Below are positions 13,370-26,184 of a stretch of DNA of 64,000 nucleotides, in pieces (the stretch's first letter is position 1; every line of letters starts with the position of its first letter). The position numbers and the translations under genes are program-made. The DNA lies in contig JBAMDO010000117.1 in assembly GCA_037074765.1 (NCBI GenBank), forward strand, positions 105,211 through 169,210, read 5' to 3'. This DNA is from Mansonella perstans (Eukaryota > Nematoda > Chromadorea > Rhabditida > Onchocercidae). The notes under the pieces were generated by a model. It did no database searches. It was not told where the DNA came from and worked only from the letters and a program-made list of their open reading frames with translations.

Positions 13370-15724
13370 CTGAAATATCCCTTATTGATAATTTCATTTC
13401 AAGTTATGAGAGTTTTTTTTTTTTTTTTTTTTTTTAATATTATGAGATTATTTTTATCACACAATAAGGAAGGCATGTTTCTATGGCTCAACGGATAATA
13501 AACTAAAAGATTTCTTCAAAGGTTAAGAGGTCAAAATCAGACGTAGTATCCTCTCTCAATAATATATGAAGTTCGTTGACTTTTCAAGCTAATCAAAATT
13601 TAAATTTAAAGACTGATGGAAAGTAAATTGTCTGTAATCATCCTTCTATAATTTGGCATTACGGTAGAGCTAGAAATATATTAAATAAATTGGTATATTA
13701 TAAGGAGTGATATTCTTTGTCTCTCAGAAGTTATAAATAAAATATTGTTAATTGATGTATGTTTTAGAGGACATATGATTCTGATTACGATTCTGATAAG
13801 GATTCTGTGAGGAGTTGGTTAGGAAAATGAAATGGTTTAATATGGTTTAGGGAATTTAAACATTTTTATGACATTATTTAAAATATTTGAAAATTGATCA
13901 AAATTTTGATAATAATAATAATAATAAGATCAGCTTTTGGATGCAATCAAAATAAAGAAAATTTTAAAGATTGACATGTATCAATGTAACAAAATTTATC
14001 GTCAATTAACAAATATCAAAAATTAATTTCTAAATGCTGTTTCGAAATTCAGTTCGTGAAAAAGCTAATTTTTAAGAAATTAATAAATTTTTGAAAGCAT
14101 TCCTAAAAAACTAACGTTTTTTTGCTGCCACATTGCATAAGAGTTAAAATTATCAGTGCTGATGTGATAATGATATTAATTAGTGGTAAGATATAGGTGA
14201 CCATCATAATAACAGTCATATTGTCTTCGTGAACTAACTTTTCTAAAATATCATTTTTTTTGAAGTACTACACTGCAAATTGATTGATCACTAATTTTCA
14301 AATAAAAGTTTACTTCTGCTTTAGTTTTCATTCGACAAAATTTCTGAATGATGAAAGAAAAAAACTGCTCCTGAAGTGATATAATACGAGATCTGGGAGC
14401 AACAAAAGAACCAACCAGTTATGAGCAATACTTTAGTGAGAAAATGCCTTTTCGCTCATATTTAGATTTTTCTTATATGTATTTTGCTGATATCTTCAGA
14501 ATAGCAACCGAATCCGCTATAAATAGTCTCCGGCATATTCCAGAAGTTCATTGTTTTCATTATGATATAAGTTAGCAACCAAATGAAAAAGCTATATTTA
14601 CTTTTGTGCATTCATTGTATAAATAAGTGATAATTTCGTTATTCAATCATATTTCTTGCTTGTCACTGTTTACTGTATGTATATTATTTATTATCATTTC
14701 ATCATTTTCAGTGTGATCAAATCGATGAGATCATATTGTTCGTATTTCCTGAGGTAATATGAATAGAAAAATTAATGAGAGCGGTGATACGTTAAGCATT
14801 TTCATAAAAACCTCAAAAATTTTCATAGAGAAATTTATTAATTCTCCTCAGTATTGCTAGCATATTTATTATATTGATTTCGAAAATTTGCTAGTAGTGG
14901 CGTATAATATATGAAGTAAGTATTAATATTAAGTAAATAAGTTCTCCAATTTAAATATTAAAACAAGTAATATTCAACCAGCGAAAAAATTATTTGTTTT
15001 TGTTGCGACATGTCAACCGGTCGTTTGTAAACGTGGAAATTTGAATATTCAATTGATACAGTTACTTTACGGTGTATTAGTGGTACTGTAAATAAATGAA
15101 TGTGTTTCATTGGAAAATTGTTTTTATTTTAATGAAGTGCAAAATTTTGTGGAAATTATTACCTTTATGAAATGATATCACAATGAAGCACTAATGTTTC
15201 CATTGTGCTTTTCATGAAATTTCAATATATTTTTGCATGTGTAATCCAGATATGTGAATTTTCAGCTCATATATTGACATGATATCATCAATTTGATAAT
15301 CTTTTAGTTAAAAATTAAAACACGTTAATTGCTCTTTCTCGGATAGTATTATTTCTTTTGAAATAGCATGCTCAACAAATTTCGGGTGCAAGTACTTAAA
15401 ATAATTTTGCTTTGTACAGTATTCAAATAATTTAGATTTTGCTTGAATATTGAACAAATAAAAATCTCTTTATAATATCTTTATCTAAAATCTATTTGGA
15501 AAGGCATTTTAATATCATTACAAAATGTAAGCATTATGAAGAAACATGGAATTGAAAATTCTTAAATATTAAATACAATGAAACATTTAAGCTTTTGTGA
15601 ACTCCTTTGTTGGTGCGATTTAAGATACACATTTACTTGCATTTTTACTACAACAAATTTGATTATAGAAAATCATTTAAAATGATAATAATATCTCATA
15701 AAATCTTTATATGTGTGTTTCCTT
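13370..15724. other. Intergenic, no gene recognised
   Basis: Contains a T run (about 13413-13435) and a small (AAT)n tract near 13911-13926. An initiator exon for the Lys/Glu-rich gene is expected somewhere here on the minus strand. Nothing else could be supported. Confidence 0.45.
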
Positions 15725-17038
15725 TTAAGTGTAAATTATCGATGAATCCTTTGATAAACAATTTATCATAAATGCATCCGTGATCATATTGCATACTGCT
15801 ACCCATGTAAATCCCTGAACAATTTAAACATTACTTAGCAAAAATTTAAACTTTCAAAGCATCTGCTAAAGCATTCAAAAGAATAAACCCACTCTTATGT
15901 CTAATAATTATGTTGAACAGTTTTTAAAAAGATTTGAAATGATTCAAAGTAATATGATGGATATTAACAATGATTAAGTTTCGATAGAACTTGGCACTAA
16001 GATAAACTGATGTTACAATATAAGCCGTTAATAAGCCATATGGGACACTGAACCACATCAGTCTGCTCATCTGCAATTCAATTCATAAAAATAATTTAAA
16101 TATGTTTTATTATCAACGCTTTTATTATCTCATCTAGGATTTTATCCATATTTTTAGATTTCTCAGGCCATCATTTAGAATTTTAACACGAGATAAATAT
16201 ATCCGTATTATATATTATGTATCCGTATCATGCTAGTATTAGTATTTGCGGATTTTATTTATGGATTTGTATTTAGATGTGAAATCATTGATCAGTCATT
16301 CGAGAGGATAGCATTAAAAAAAATAACCGTTTTTATAATGCAATAGAAGGAATATAATTAAACCATTTTGATAATTTTGGAAATTTAGCTAAAAAAATGT
16401 TAATATACTAACCCAAATATATTTTTCGTGTAATCCTGTAAAGACATCTGCCACAGCGATGAATGTCCAAATGACAAGAAGTATAAGTAAGGTTAAACCG
16501 ATTACAGGTGTAAAAATTCTTCCATGATATTCTCCATTTGCAAGAACAATGATTGCATATATTGTGGAAGTTAAGCTCGTTATCTAATTTTCATATCATC
16601 AATGAAAATCGTTGCAATTTCTCAATCAATATTAATAATTTTTTATTTCGAAAATTTCAATGTAATTCCATATTTGTCCAATTAATTACTATTATTTCCT
16701 TGATGATATATTTTTTCATTCATAAATATTTTCATCTGATTTAAACAAAATCTTATTCCAATACGATATCATATCATGTGTAAGACAAGTGCTAATGGTA
16801 ATTGATTGATAATTGATAATAAAGGTGATGTCATATCATGTGTGGACGAATGCTAATGATAATTGCGTAATAAAGGGAAACATACTGCAGCAAAAACACG
16901 CAAAAATAGAAATGTAAGACCAAAACCGTCCATAATTACGAATCTTCCGATAGTATTCAAAAAATCGCCGCTCAAGAAATCACAACTATTGAAAATGCTT
17001 GACACAACAATTTTTACCAAATTTACAAATCGCTTCAT
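15725..17038 (-). CDS. Small four-pass membrane protein, possibly MARVEL-like
   Basis: Exons: start to 16886, 16583-16413, 16070-15969, 15814-15725, all joining at phase 0. Taking ATG at 17038 gives 171 residues; ATG at 16933 gives 136. Hydrophobic segments: about GLTFLFLRVFAAITSLTS and TIYAIIVL, PVIGLTLLILLVIWTFIAV, SVPYGLLTAYIVTSVYL, and a weaker GFTWVAVCNMITDAFM in the last exon. Loops carry NGEYHGR and FTGLHEKYIW. Segment number and spacing resemble small tetraspan proteins of the MARVEL type, as in synaptogyrin relatives, but no diagnostic motif was seen, so the family is inference. The third donor is weak (ATT|GTTAAT). If it is not used, the frame reads through to TAA at 15924 and loses the fourth segment. 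The function is unknown. Confidence 0.6.
16766..16877. repeat. Imperfect tandem duplication of about 55-60 bp
   Basis: Two copies begin with TCATATCATGTGT and end with AATAAAGG. The second is shortened in the middle. It lies in intron 1 of the small membrane-protein gene and looks like simple local slippage. Confidence 0.65.
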
Positions 17039-19606
17039 AAGAAATGCTTTTCTAATTACAAATGATTTTGAAGAGTACAAAATTATAATTAGATTCACTT
17101 CCAAACATAGCTGTCATTTTTTTTTAGATGATTTAGATAAGTAAGTTAAATTTCAGCATCAAATACTCGCTGATTGAAAGTCCAATTTGAAATTTGCGAA
17201 ATGGTGGCTAATTTGGAACGTATCTCACCATCCAGAAATTTTTAATAAAAGAAAAAAAATCATCGCTATGATGTAATTGAAAGATTTATTAGGTCATTTA
17301 TTATGTTTTTCCGTTTTTGGTACAACCTAGTATCAGGAAAAACCTTACGACACTAATTATTATAAATAATTTAAACGGTTCAAGCTGTTATCATTTCCGA
17401 ATGATTTTTTAGTGATCAATTTTGCTACTTCCCAGATGATTCGCTACTGACCAATTCCATCATCTACTCAATGATGAATAGTTAATCGTTTTTGTCCGAA
17501 GCTGCAAAAATTCAGCTCTTTTGTAAAGTTTACTGGTTAACAGCTGATCAATAGTGCATTGTTCCAGCATATCTCGATCACAAATTTTCCACTATTTTAT
17601 TAATAAATTCCGATATAACTGAGAATGATAATATTCACTTTTACATCAAAATCTTGTTTTCGAGCTATTTTGCTATAGAACTGTTACAAAAATATGCTAT
17701 TTGTAAAGCTTATCGTAAGCATAAAGAATTTTCTGAAGTGTTATCGAAATCCTTAAAACATCGATAAAAAAATCGTATTAATAAGATGTCTTATAACAAA
17801 AACATTGTTACACCAGCAGTTTTGATTATGAAATGAGAGAACATAAATTTCTACTTGGCGGATACCACGGATAGGTAAGAATTCACGCACTTATATCCAC
17901 GTACGTGTAAAGAATAAAGTGTAATAATTGTTCTTGCTGAATTATGAAATATATTTACTCATTAATAAGTAACATAAATAATTAGAAAACTAATCAAATT
18001 AGAAAAAACATAAACACTGGTTTATGCTCAAATCCACTCAAAAAAAAGGTATTACCGACCATAAATTCAGAATGCATTTCAATTTATTGAACACAGATAT
18101 GTTTGATTTTCATTTGCTTTCAATTCAAAAAAACATTTTGCTTTTATCAGCAAGAAAAATCATGCCTTAACATTTTTTTGTAAAGATTAAAAAAACCAAT
18201 ACTTTTATTACAAATCTTATATACAAATAATAATATAAAAATTAACGAACTATGACTGATAAATCTTTTTCTTTTTATGAAAGTTTAACTTATTGTTAAA
18301 AAGCAAAAAATAAAATTAGATTAGCTATCACAGCAATAAATTAACGTCTCAACACAGATAAAATTTATGATTATTTTGATACTTACAAATACATATCACA
18401 TATGAATAATCAATTCTCAAAGTACTCGTCATATCACTAATAACTTAATATGCATTAAGCATACCTATTTTGAGAAATTTTACCTTGCGCAGCGCTTACC
18501 GCATCTACCATATTTGTACATCATTTACAACACCTAATCTATTACCATTAATATGCAGAAGTGCAATCAATTAACATATTCAATTATAACTATTTAATCA
18601 CACAGTAAAGAAATTATCACACATATGTATGCTGCTTGCTGTAATTAAGCATACATGAAAAATAACGAATGAATTTTGGAAAACAAAATCAACAAATGAA
18701 CCGGGAATAAATAAAGCATTTGTAATAAAACGTAATATAGCTATGTAACAAGTGAATCGAAAGCAAACATTTTCAATTTTAAACATACTACAACAAGCTA
18801 CTTTTGTTGATAGCCGAACTTCAGAAGATTAGAGGAACGGACAGCGAAAAGTTTAGCAAATTTTACGCAACTATATTAAGGACATTAAAAAAGTGGTGAT
18901 GAAACGAATGATCTTTCAAGCGATTAAGGACGCAATACGCAACAGTCCGGAATATAAGATGCGCCCACAATGCATATGGATAGGGAATAAAAGATTAGCC
19001 AACGCTTTCACCTTTCACGAGATGAGAGTGAATTAAAGACTGAAAGAATGATTCGGGTTCGGACATGTATCTGCAATTAATATAACCTCAAATGACCATT
19101 ATGTTCTTTCATGTCTTTTTTGAAAACCAAAAACAGATGCTGTCTAACCTTCTGCGAAAAAACGACAAACGATAATGAAATTAAGAAAGACTGAAACACC
19201 AAATTAGATTACGTTACCGATAGCATAATTCACGATGCACAACGTATTTAGCTGCATTCAAAATTAAAATTACACTATGAATCTCTCTAAAATTCAAAAA
19301 AAAACTGATGAAAAAAATAAAACAAAGCAACCGGCATAAATTACATCACATAGTTTAATCGAATGTTGAAACCAGTTATGAAGAACTGAAAAGAGTATGA
19401 AGTTTTAAAATTTTTGAAATAGAATCTCCCAATTTTAAATTACAGCTGTCAAAATTTGGAAGCTTTAAATCGTAAATTCTCTCGAAACAGGATACTAGGT
19501 GCGCTGCAAAAGATTAGATTTAAAAAAAAAATATTTTCGACGCTTTGTATATTCCTTTAATTAATCATTAATATGAACTAAAAGTGCAGACTTATGAACA
19601 ATAATT
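17039..19606. other. Intergenic, no gene recognised
   Basis: Very AT-rich with scattered stops in all frames. The section around 18.85-19.05 kb is somewhat less AT-rich but gives no exon chain or familiar protein. It lies between the 3' end of the mannosidase gene and the 5' end of the membrane-protein gene. Confidence 0.5.
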
Positions 19607-22600
19607 TCAGTGATCATAAATTGGCAAAGGATGGCCTTCCGTATTAAAGACATAATTATCGAGAGGAATGTCAGTTTTGTCATCGTCGAACAAAAGGTAA
19701 AGATATTTCAAAGTTTCAGCCAAGAAAAACGATTCCATCATATCCCTGAAATGACGTAAGCAGCAGTAAAATGGGTACTAATAATTAAACATTTGTATTT
19801 TACACCCAAGAAAGCAGAAATAATTAAGTGACTTACTTATGTGTCACGGGTATTCTTTTGACGTTATTTACCGATGAATAACCATATTCAAGCTTTGCAT
19901 AATTTTCCATAGCTCTGAAAGCTTCCCATCCCCAATCCTGATATATTTTGTCACCTGTTGCTCGGTAAAGGTAAAACCAAGCTTCAATCGCCTCCGGTCT
20001 CAATAAGCTATGCGCATCCATGTGCTACAAAACAGTTCTTGAACTAATTTTCCATACTTTTTTTTTCACAAAATAAAATTTATTGAAACAACATGCATTT
20101 ACTAATATTCTTTAATAAAAGTTTAACTTACTTTGATTGAAATATCTTGCATACTTGCTTGATCCATGTTGAAATAAACGATTTCTGGACCTAAACCCGT
20201 TTTTGTTTCATACATTTTATGACAACCTTTTGCAATATCTTTTGCAAGCTCCAAATGCTTTGCGGGCAAGCCGTTCAGACTACCTAGTGCAAGAGTACCA
20301 GCAATAAAGCATGCCAAATGATCCTAAAAATTTACCCTTGCAGAAATATTAATATCCGTTATATTATAAAAACTCCAATGTTGGCATGAAGGTACGATAA
20401 GTACGTGTATAATGCCCTGAAGGGGAATTACAATGCTACAATCAAACGAGACTGCCTAGTCGTCCGCTAGTTAAAATGGAACCAAAATACGAATGCAAAA
20501 GTTTTCGATGTTGTGAGTTATCATTTTCACTATTAAATTAGTTCCAAAAGTTCAAAAAGCAAAATTGCAATACCATTTTCGGAGAGTATACATTATCACC
20601 TATTATTTCACCAACGAAAGCAAAATTATTCGGTTCTGTGTATCGCAAAAGATATTGTTCCATTGCTGCCATTGACTGATTGTAATCATTTTTCAGCCTA
20701 AACTTCGGAGATCAAATTTGCGAAAAATATCAAAGTCGATTTTTGTCGAAATTCATACAATATTACCAATCAATTGTTTTGCCAGTTTGTAGCCACTGCT
20801 TCAACAAATATTCGTAGTAGCTATCTGCTCGTGCACCCATAGTAATAGTCATATGTTCTAGAAGAGAAAAAGCCAATTAACAAAACCCTTGTTATAAGTG
20901 ATCTTACAGGAATATAAAATAAATTTTTCACATTTACACCAAGTGAAAAAAATAACAAGCATTTGGGTGATTTAAGGCAAAGCAACAAATAAAGAAGGTA
21001 CAATTACCTTTGAAACGCCCAGTTACTGGACTGATAAACATACCACACAGCCCATTGTATGTTGGACAACCCTCGCTGTGCACATGCTCCGATGTTCGAA
21101 ATGCAAGCATCTATATTTTTTTTAAAATAAACTAAATTTACTTAATTTAAATTACAAATGAACATGCATACTTCCAAACTAACTCTAAAATAACCAGACA
21201 AGCAACACTTACTTCATAAGTACTGTTGTTAGTTACTCGAGAAAGGTCTCGAAATTCCAACTGAACACTGGTTACTTCGGAAAGAGAACAATATGTATTC
21301 CATGACGGCTGTCTTCCTTCCCTAAAATTTAAGTTCACTTGAAAATCCGTCATAATAAATTCTGAAACTACTGTTAACTTATTTAAGAGTAACTAATATT
21401 TACATCATGATAATACACACCACTTGATCAACCTTAATCACAGATTCCAGCAAAAACAAAGGCATGAACTACTTATCGTGTTGACCAATTTTAAAATACA
21501 AATGACCACTCGTTGAAGTCAATTTAGCTGTGCAAACCACACAATCTGATATGAGAAACAACAACTACAGCTGAGAATCCGGAATGTTCATACTTTGCGA
21601 AGTCTATCTTTTCTTATATGAAAATTACTCCTAAAAAGCCTACCAGGAATGATTAATAATGAAGGAAGTGACAATTTATGTAAGATATGATACCCAATAT
21701 GATTACAAATTCCATCGCAGTCAATTAATGAACATTGTCTAGCGAACAGATATCATTTAAAAATTGGGAAATCCTTAACGGTTAAAAGTGTTTTCCAACC
21801 CTGAACTTCATCACCATCCAAAAATATAAGTGTAAGAAAAAGTTGTAGAGAAATTTTCAAAAAAAGTTAAGAAATTAAAAGAAATATCATTCTAGTCTAA
21901 TGGAAATATTCATCTTAATAACATGACGACTGCACATTCAAATGTGAACAAAAATAAACAAACCTATTCGTTAGACTAACATCACTATATGGAACAGGAG
22001 ATGAAGTTGCATAAGCAGCAGCAAGGCGAGAGCCAAGATCCTGAGCATGGTGAACAAACATTTGGTCACCACTCAAATGATAAGCACTTAATAAACCACC
22101 AAGTACGCGTATGGTTGTTTCGAAGAAATTCACAAAACGATTCTTGTCATATGAAAGCGATTCAGCAACCCAATTTCGCCCTTCTTCGAATTCTTAATAA
22201 TAAAAACCTGTTTAAAACAAAATCTTGTTCCTTTTTTTTCCCACTAGACCTTTCTTCCGTATTATGATTACAGATTGTAATTTGATATTCACAAGAGGAT
22301 TTACTGAAGCTCACCATCATCAAGTCCCATAATAATGGCAGTTGACAACGAATCCACAATCGTTAATCCTAAACCAAACCAGTCATTATAAGAGTTCGTA
22401 ACCGGTTTTAAATGATCATGTCCCCAAGCATATTTCTTATATCCTTTCCAGGCATGCTTGAATGCCTCCACCACTGCTTTTTGTTTATCGTTTTGCGGTC
22501 CTGAAAAAAAAGTATCCACTGTTATAAATAGCAGTCAAAAGTGCTGCACAAATAATTTAAATTCTTCAGAGACACACAAAATTTTTGATAAAAATCACAG

Positions 22601-24260
22601 CTTAAGCAAATCGATACAAATCACATCTTAAGCAAATCGATACAAATCACAGCTTAAGCAAATCGATACAAATCACAGCTTAAGCAAATCGATACAAATC
22701 ACAGCTTAAGCAAATCGATACAAATCACAGCTTAAGCAAATCGATACAAATCACAGCTTAAGCAAATCGATACAAATCACATCTTAAGCAAATCGATACA
22801 AATCACAGCTTAAGCAAATCGATACAAATCACAGCTTAAGCAAATCGATACAAATCACATCTTAAGCAAATCGATACAAATCAAGCTTAAGCAAATCGAT
22901 ACAAATCACAGCTTAAGCAAATCGATACAAATCACAGCTTAAGCAAATCGATACAAATCACAGCTTAAGCAAATCGATACAAATCACAGCTTAAGCAAAT
23001 CGATACAAATCACAGCTTAAGCAAATCGATACAAATCACAGCTTAAGCAAATCGATACAAATCACATCTTAAGCAAATCGATACAAATCACAGCTTAAGC
23101 AAATCGATACAAATCACAGCTTAAGCAAATCGATACAAATCACAGCTTAAGCAAATCGATACAAATCACAGCTTAAGCAAATCGATACAAATCACAGCTT
23201 AAGCAAATCGATACAAATCACAGCTTAAGCAAATCGATACAAATCACATCTTAAGCAAATCGATACAAATCACAGCTTAAGCAAATCGATACAAATCACA
23301 GTTTAAGCAAATCGATACAAATCACAGTTTAAGCAAATCGATACAAATCACAGTTTAAGCAAACAGTGGCATATAACAGCATAAGTACACAGAAAAAAAT
23401 AACATTGTTAAATGAATCCTATGAAGAAAAGTTTAATCTACCTTTAAAATTGGCATATTTGAATTTCCGAATTTTTCTTTTGCCTGCATCGTTATTATCC
23501 TTCTGTTCATTGCTCTTAGATCTTTCACGACCATCATTCGTCACTGCTGACTCTTTATATGCTACTTCTTCCACTGACTAAAAATCAGAAGGGAAACAAA
23601 CGTGACAATTTGCAAACACTGGAATAAACATGCAAGATAAAATTTTGAAAACTAAAATACTTTAGAAAAAATTTTGGAAAAGACTCTCGATTTCAAATTA
23701 TGCAAGCTGTGGAGAAAAATTATGGGAATAGCACAAAAACTGAACCTTATGATTATCGACTGGTTCAGCACCATTTGCAATATTTCTTGGTAGCTGATAT
23801 ATATCGTCCACACCTACTATGCTTTTTGTAGCAATAAAACATATGATGAAGAAAAAAAGGAGTGAAATGAAAATAATAAGACGTCGTAAACGAACCAGTG
23901 ACCGCCAATACTGAAAAAAAAAAGAAAAAAAAAAACGTCTGTTTAAATAAAGAATTCTTTTAAGATAATTTTATTGTTCAAAATACAATCATTATTAGAT
24001 TTTCAGTCCTAAATGATCAATTATTCTCAATATATAATAAAAAAAATTGAGTACTAAAGTCATTTTGTATAGGATCAACACTTGTATACTTGACAGGTTC
24101 TAATCACATTATAACTATATCTAACTAAATGTCAATATTATACATGAAAGTAAAAAAAATTCCTTACTCGGTACATACGTAGCGACGTTCTCTTTTCTAC
24201 GATAGGATTAACAAGAAATGGTAAATGACCTTCGCTACCGGAACGATATAATTTTCTCAT
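19607..24260 (-). CDS. MAN1B1: ER mannosyl-oligosaccharide 1,2-alpha-mannosidase (GH47)
   Basis: Trims the first mannose from N-glycans in the ER/early Golgi, also marking misfolded glycoproteins for degradation. Twelve exons: 24260-24168, 23910-23746, 23577-23442, 22500-22315, 22192-21964, 21321-21213, 21110-21008, 20857-20767, 20697-20574, 20323-20132, 20024-19837, 19745-19607. Phases close exactly to 584 residues. Type II membrane topology: short basic cytosolic end, anchor at about residues 42-59, a charged stem, then the catalytic domain from about 135 to the end. Family acids are present: Glu218 (FETTIR), Asp352 ([15 protein letters not shown]), Glu487 (LLRPEA), and calcium-binding Thr574 in [10 protein letters not shown]. 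The structural cysteine pair matches Cys417 (DHLACF) and Cys446. It aligns with human MAN1B1 end to end in the domain, better than with Golgi MAN1A types. It looks fully intact. Intron 3 holds a large minisatellite. Confidence 0.95.
22592..23363. repeat. 26-bp minisatellite, 29 full copies plus a 19-bp partial
   Basis: The unit is AAATCACAGCTTAAGCAA followed by ATCGATAC. Counting positions gives 29 full units in 753 bases, all 26 bp except unit 12, which lacks one C, then 19 bases of a 30th. Variants: G to T (CATCTT) in units 2, 8, 11, 19 and 26; CAGTTT in the last three. Each unit holds two perfect palindromes, CTTAAG and ATCGAT, except that the last three have TTTAAG. Copies are otherwise identical, which points to recent expansion or homogenisation. 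The array lies wholly in intron 3 of the mannosidase gene (22501-23441). Confidence 0.97.
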
Positions 24261-24307
24261 TGTTTCGAAAACATCAGTAATGTACCATCAATCTTCTTCT
24301 ACCAAAT

Positions 24308-24320
24308 CTACAATAAATAT
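24308..24320 (-). promoter_or_regulatory. Possible trans-splice (spliced-leader) acceptor of the mannosidase gene
   Basis: On the minus strand ATTTATTGTAG ends 47 bases before the ATG at 24260, with no ATG between. In nematodes an unpaired acceptor just upstream of the first coding exon commonly takes a spliced leader. Ordinary cis-splicing from an upstream non-coding exon would look the same. Confidence 0.35.
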
Positions 24321-26184
24321 TTTGTTAGAAATACAATAATTGAACCATATGCAAAAGAATTAATGAGAAAAGGTAAATGCCCTTCAGTGAATTATAATCA
24401 ATGATTAAATTTGCCAGCAACTACTGGAACCTATAGTTAAATTATAATTAAATAATTTGTAGTTTGATAAATATAAATAGGGAAGAAGAAATGACGCTTC
24501 CATATACGGCGAAAAAAGAAGGAATTTGGAATTTGCCATATCTATCACACTTTATATTTTCAAACATTTTGATCATTTCTAATAAGATTCGATTTCAAAC
24601 AGGTGTAGGAGAATTTTTATAAACGTATGTAGCGGTAAGACATAATGCTGTTTGTTATATGGAAGACTCAAAGTTCACCTTAATGGCAAGTTAAAATAAA
24701 TTAAAGATTAGAGATACCATAAAATAATTGCGCAGAGATTCTGATTTTGCACTAAATCACAACACTACTGCTTTGAAGCTGATTATGTCGTTCGGTCAAT
24801 TCTAAAAATGAAATAAAATGAAAAAAAGAAAAAAATACATATTTTGAAATGAAAAAAAGTTCTGAAAATTCTGAAAATAAAATGAAATGAAATGAAAAAA
24901 AAAAATTGACATATCATGTTAATTTACAATTACCTTAACGTTTAACACGTTGTTTTACGTACAGGGAGTTATGATAGCTTATGATACTAGTAATATTATA
25001 TTAAACTATCACAGATATCCAATGTACCTTCTCTTAACCAGAAGAAATATTTGTTCTAAATATGAAGCTTTGTGTGGCAAGTTGGATGCCGACCGCTGCT
25101 CGATCGATGTGTCGCGTATTTGTTACGTATCCGTGCAATACTGTAGTAGAATGGATTTAGACACGTGTATATAGTCGATGGAATTAATCTTTAGTAACGT
25201 AAGCGAAGCACTTCTAATATTTATTGAAAACAAGTTTAGAAGCTCCAAATTATTGGTGAAGAATTGGAATGATGAAAATAGAAGTGACTTATTGTTTATC
25301 ATTAATGGTTTAGATTTACCTTGTTATTCAGCCTTATAATCTTAAATAATAAGATAATGTTCGATTATTTAGTTTTTTTTTTCTATCTAATTACTTCCCA
25401 TTACAAATTCTTTGAGAAATTTTTTGAATTTTTATCATCCGAAGAAAAAGTCTTTCTTCGACAAACTCTCTTTAAATGTATTGCTGTTATTTCAAGCTTA
25501 TTCTTGTCATCAATTGTTCAGTTTGAAATAAAAGACCATGACAATTTGAAGTATTCTATCTATAAAACTTGATAATTTTTGAAATTTCTCAAATTACTCT
25601 TGAAATTTTGAAATCAAATTATTCTTGAAATTTCTTCAAATTATTCCTGAAATTTTTGAAATTTGTCAAATTATTCTTTAATTTGTTATATGCATGTTTT
25701 TTTTTTTTTTTTTTTTTTTTCACTTTTTATGCCGTCTTAATGGATGAATCAGTTTTGCGGTATTTTGCGGTTTTGCGGATATTTACTACCTATAATAGTG
25801 TTATCATCTGTTATCTATCCCACTGTCCTGATTAATAGCATTTTGATATAACAAAACATGCGGTGTTATTTCCTGTTATTATCTTTTATATAAATGCCGT
25901 ATGTTTATATATGCTTAAAATTTATATTATGTATTCATTTACGATATGTTAAATTTGTATTTTGATATACTGGAAAAAAAAAAATTGATTAGATAATCTT
26001 GCTCAAATATGTCTCAAATCTTAGCTTCACTTCGAATAATTTAAATTCTATAATGTGAAGGAAAATTCTGTTTTCATTTTCTTTTTTCTTCGTTGACTTT
26101 TTCACAATATGAAGTTTAAATTATGCAAATTATAAATAAATTAATTTCGAATTTTTAATTTACTATTATTTATTCAGAATGATA
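24321..26184. other. Intergenic with simple repeats, no gene recognised
   Basis: Holds AAAATGAAATG-type slippage near 24.8-24.9 kb, a degenerate array at 25571-25680 and a run of 24 T (25697-25720). An open frame at 24950-25174 (+) has several cysteines but no signal peptide, family match or exon partner. Confidence 0.5.
25571..25680. repeat. Degenerate tandem repeat of about 25 bp
   Basis: About four to five diverged copies of a word close to GAAATTTCTCAAATTATTCTT, with indels. It is intergenic and directly precedes a poly-T run. Confidence 0.6.

Noticed and set aside
13070..13498. Ser/Phe-rich 142-codon open frame on the + strand
   Set aside because: It is the antisense shadow of the Lys/Glu-rich exon at 13369-13081 and runs into a poly-T intronic tract.
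22592..23363. Regularly spaced repeats read as a CRISPR array
   Set aside because: There are no unique spacers: the units abut directly as a tandem minisatellite, in a eukaryotic intron.
24950..25174. Cys-containing 74-codon open frame that could be a small secreted peptide
   Set aside because: No signal peptide, and the cysteine spacing fits no pattern I know.
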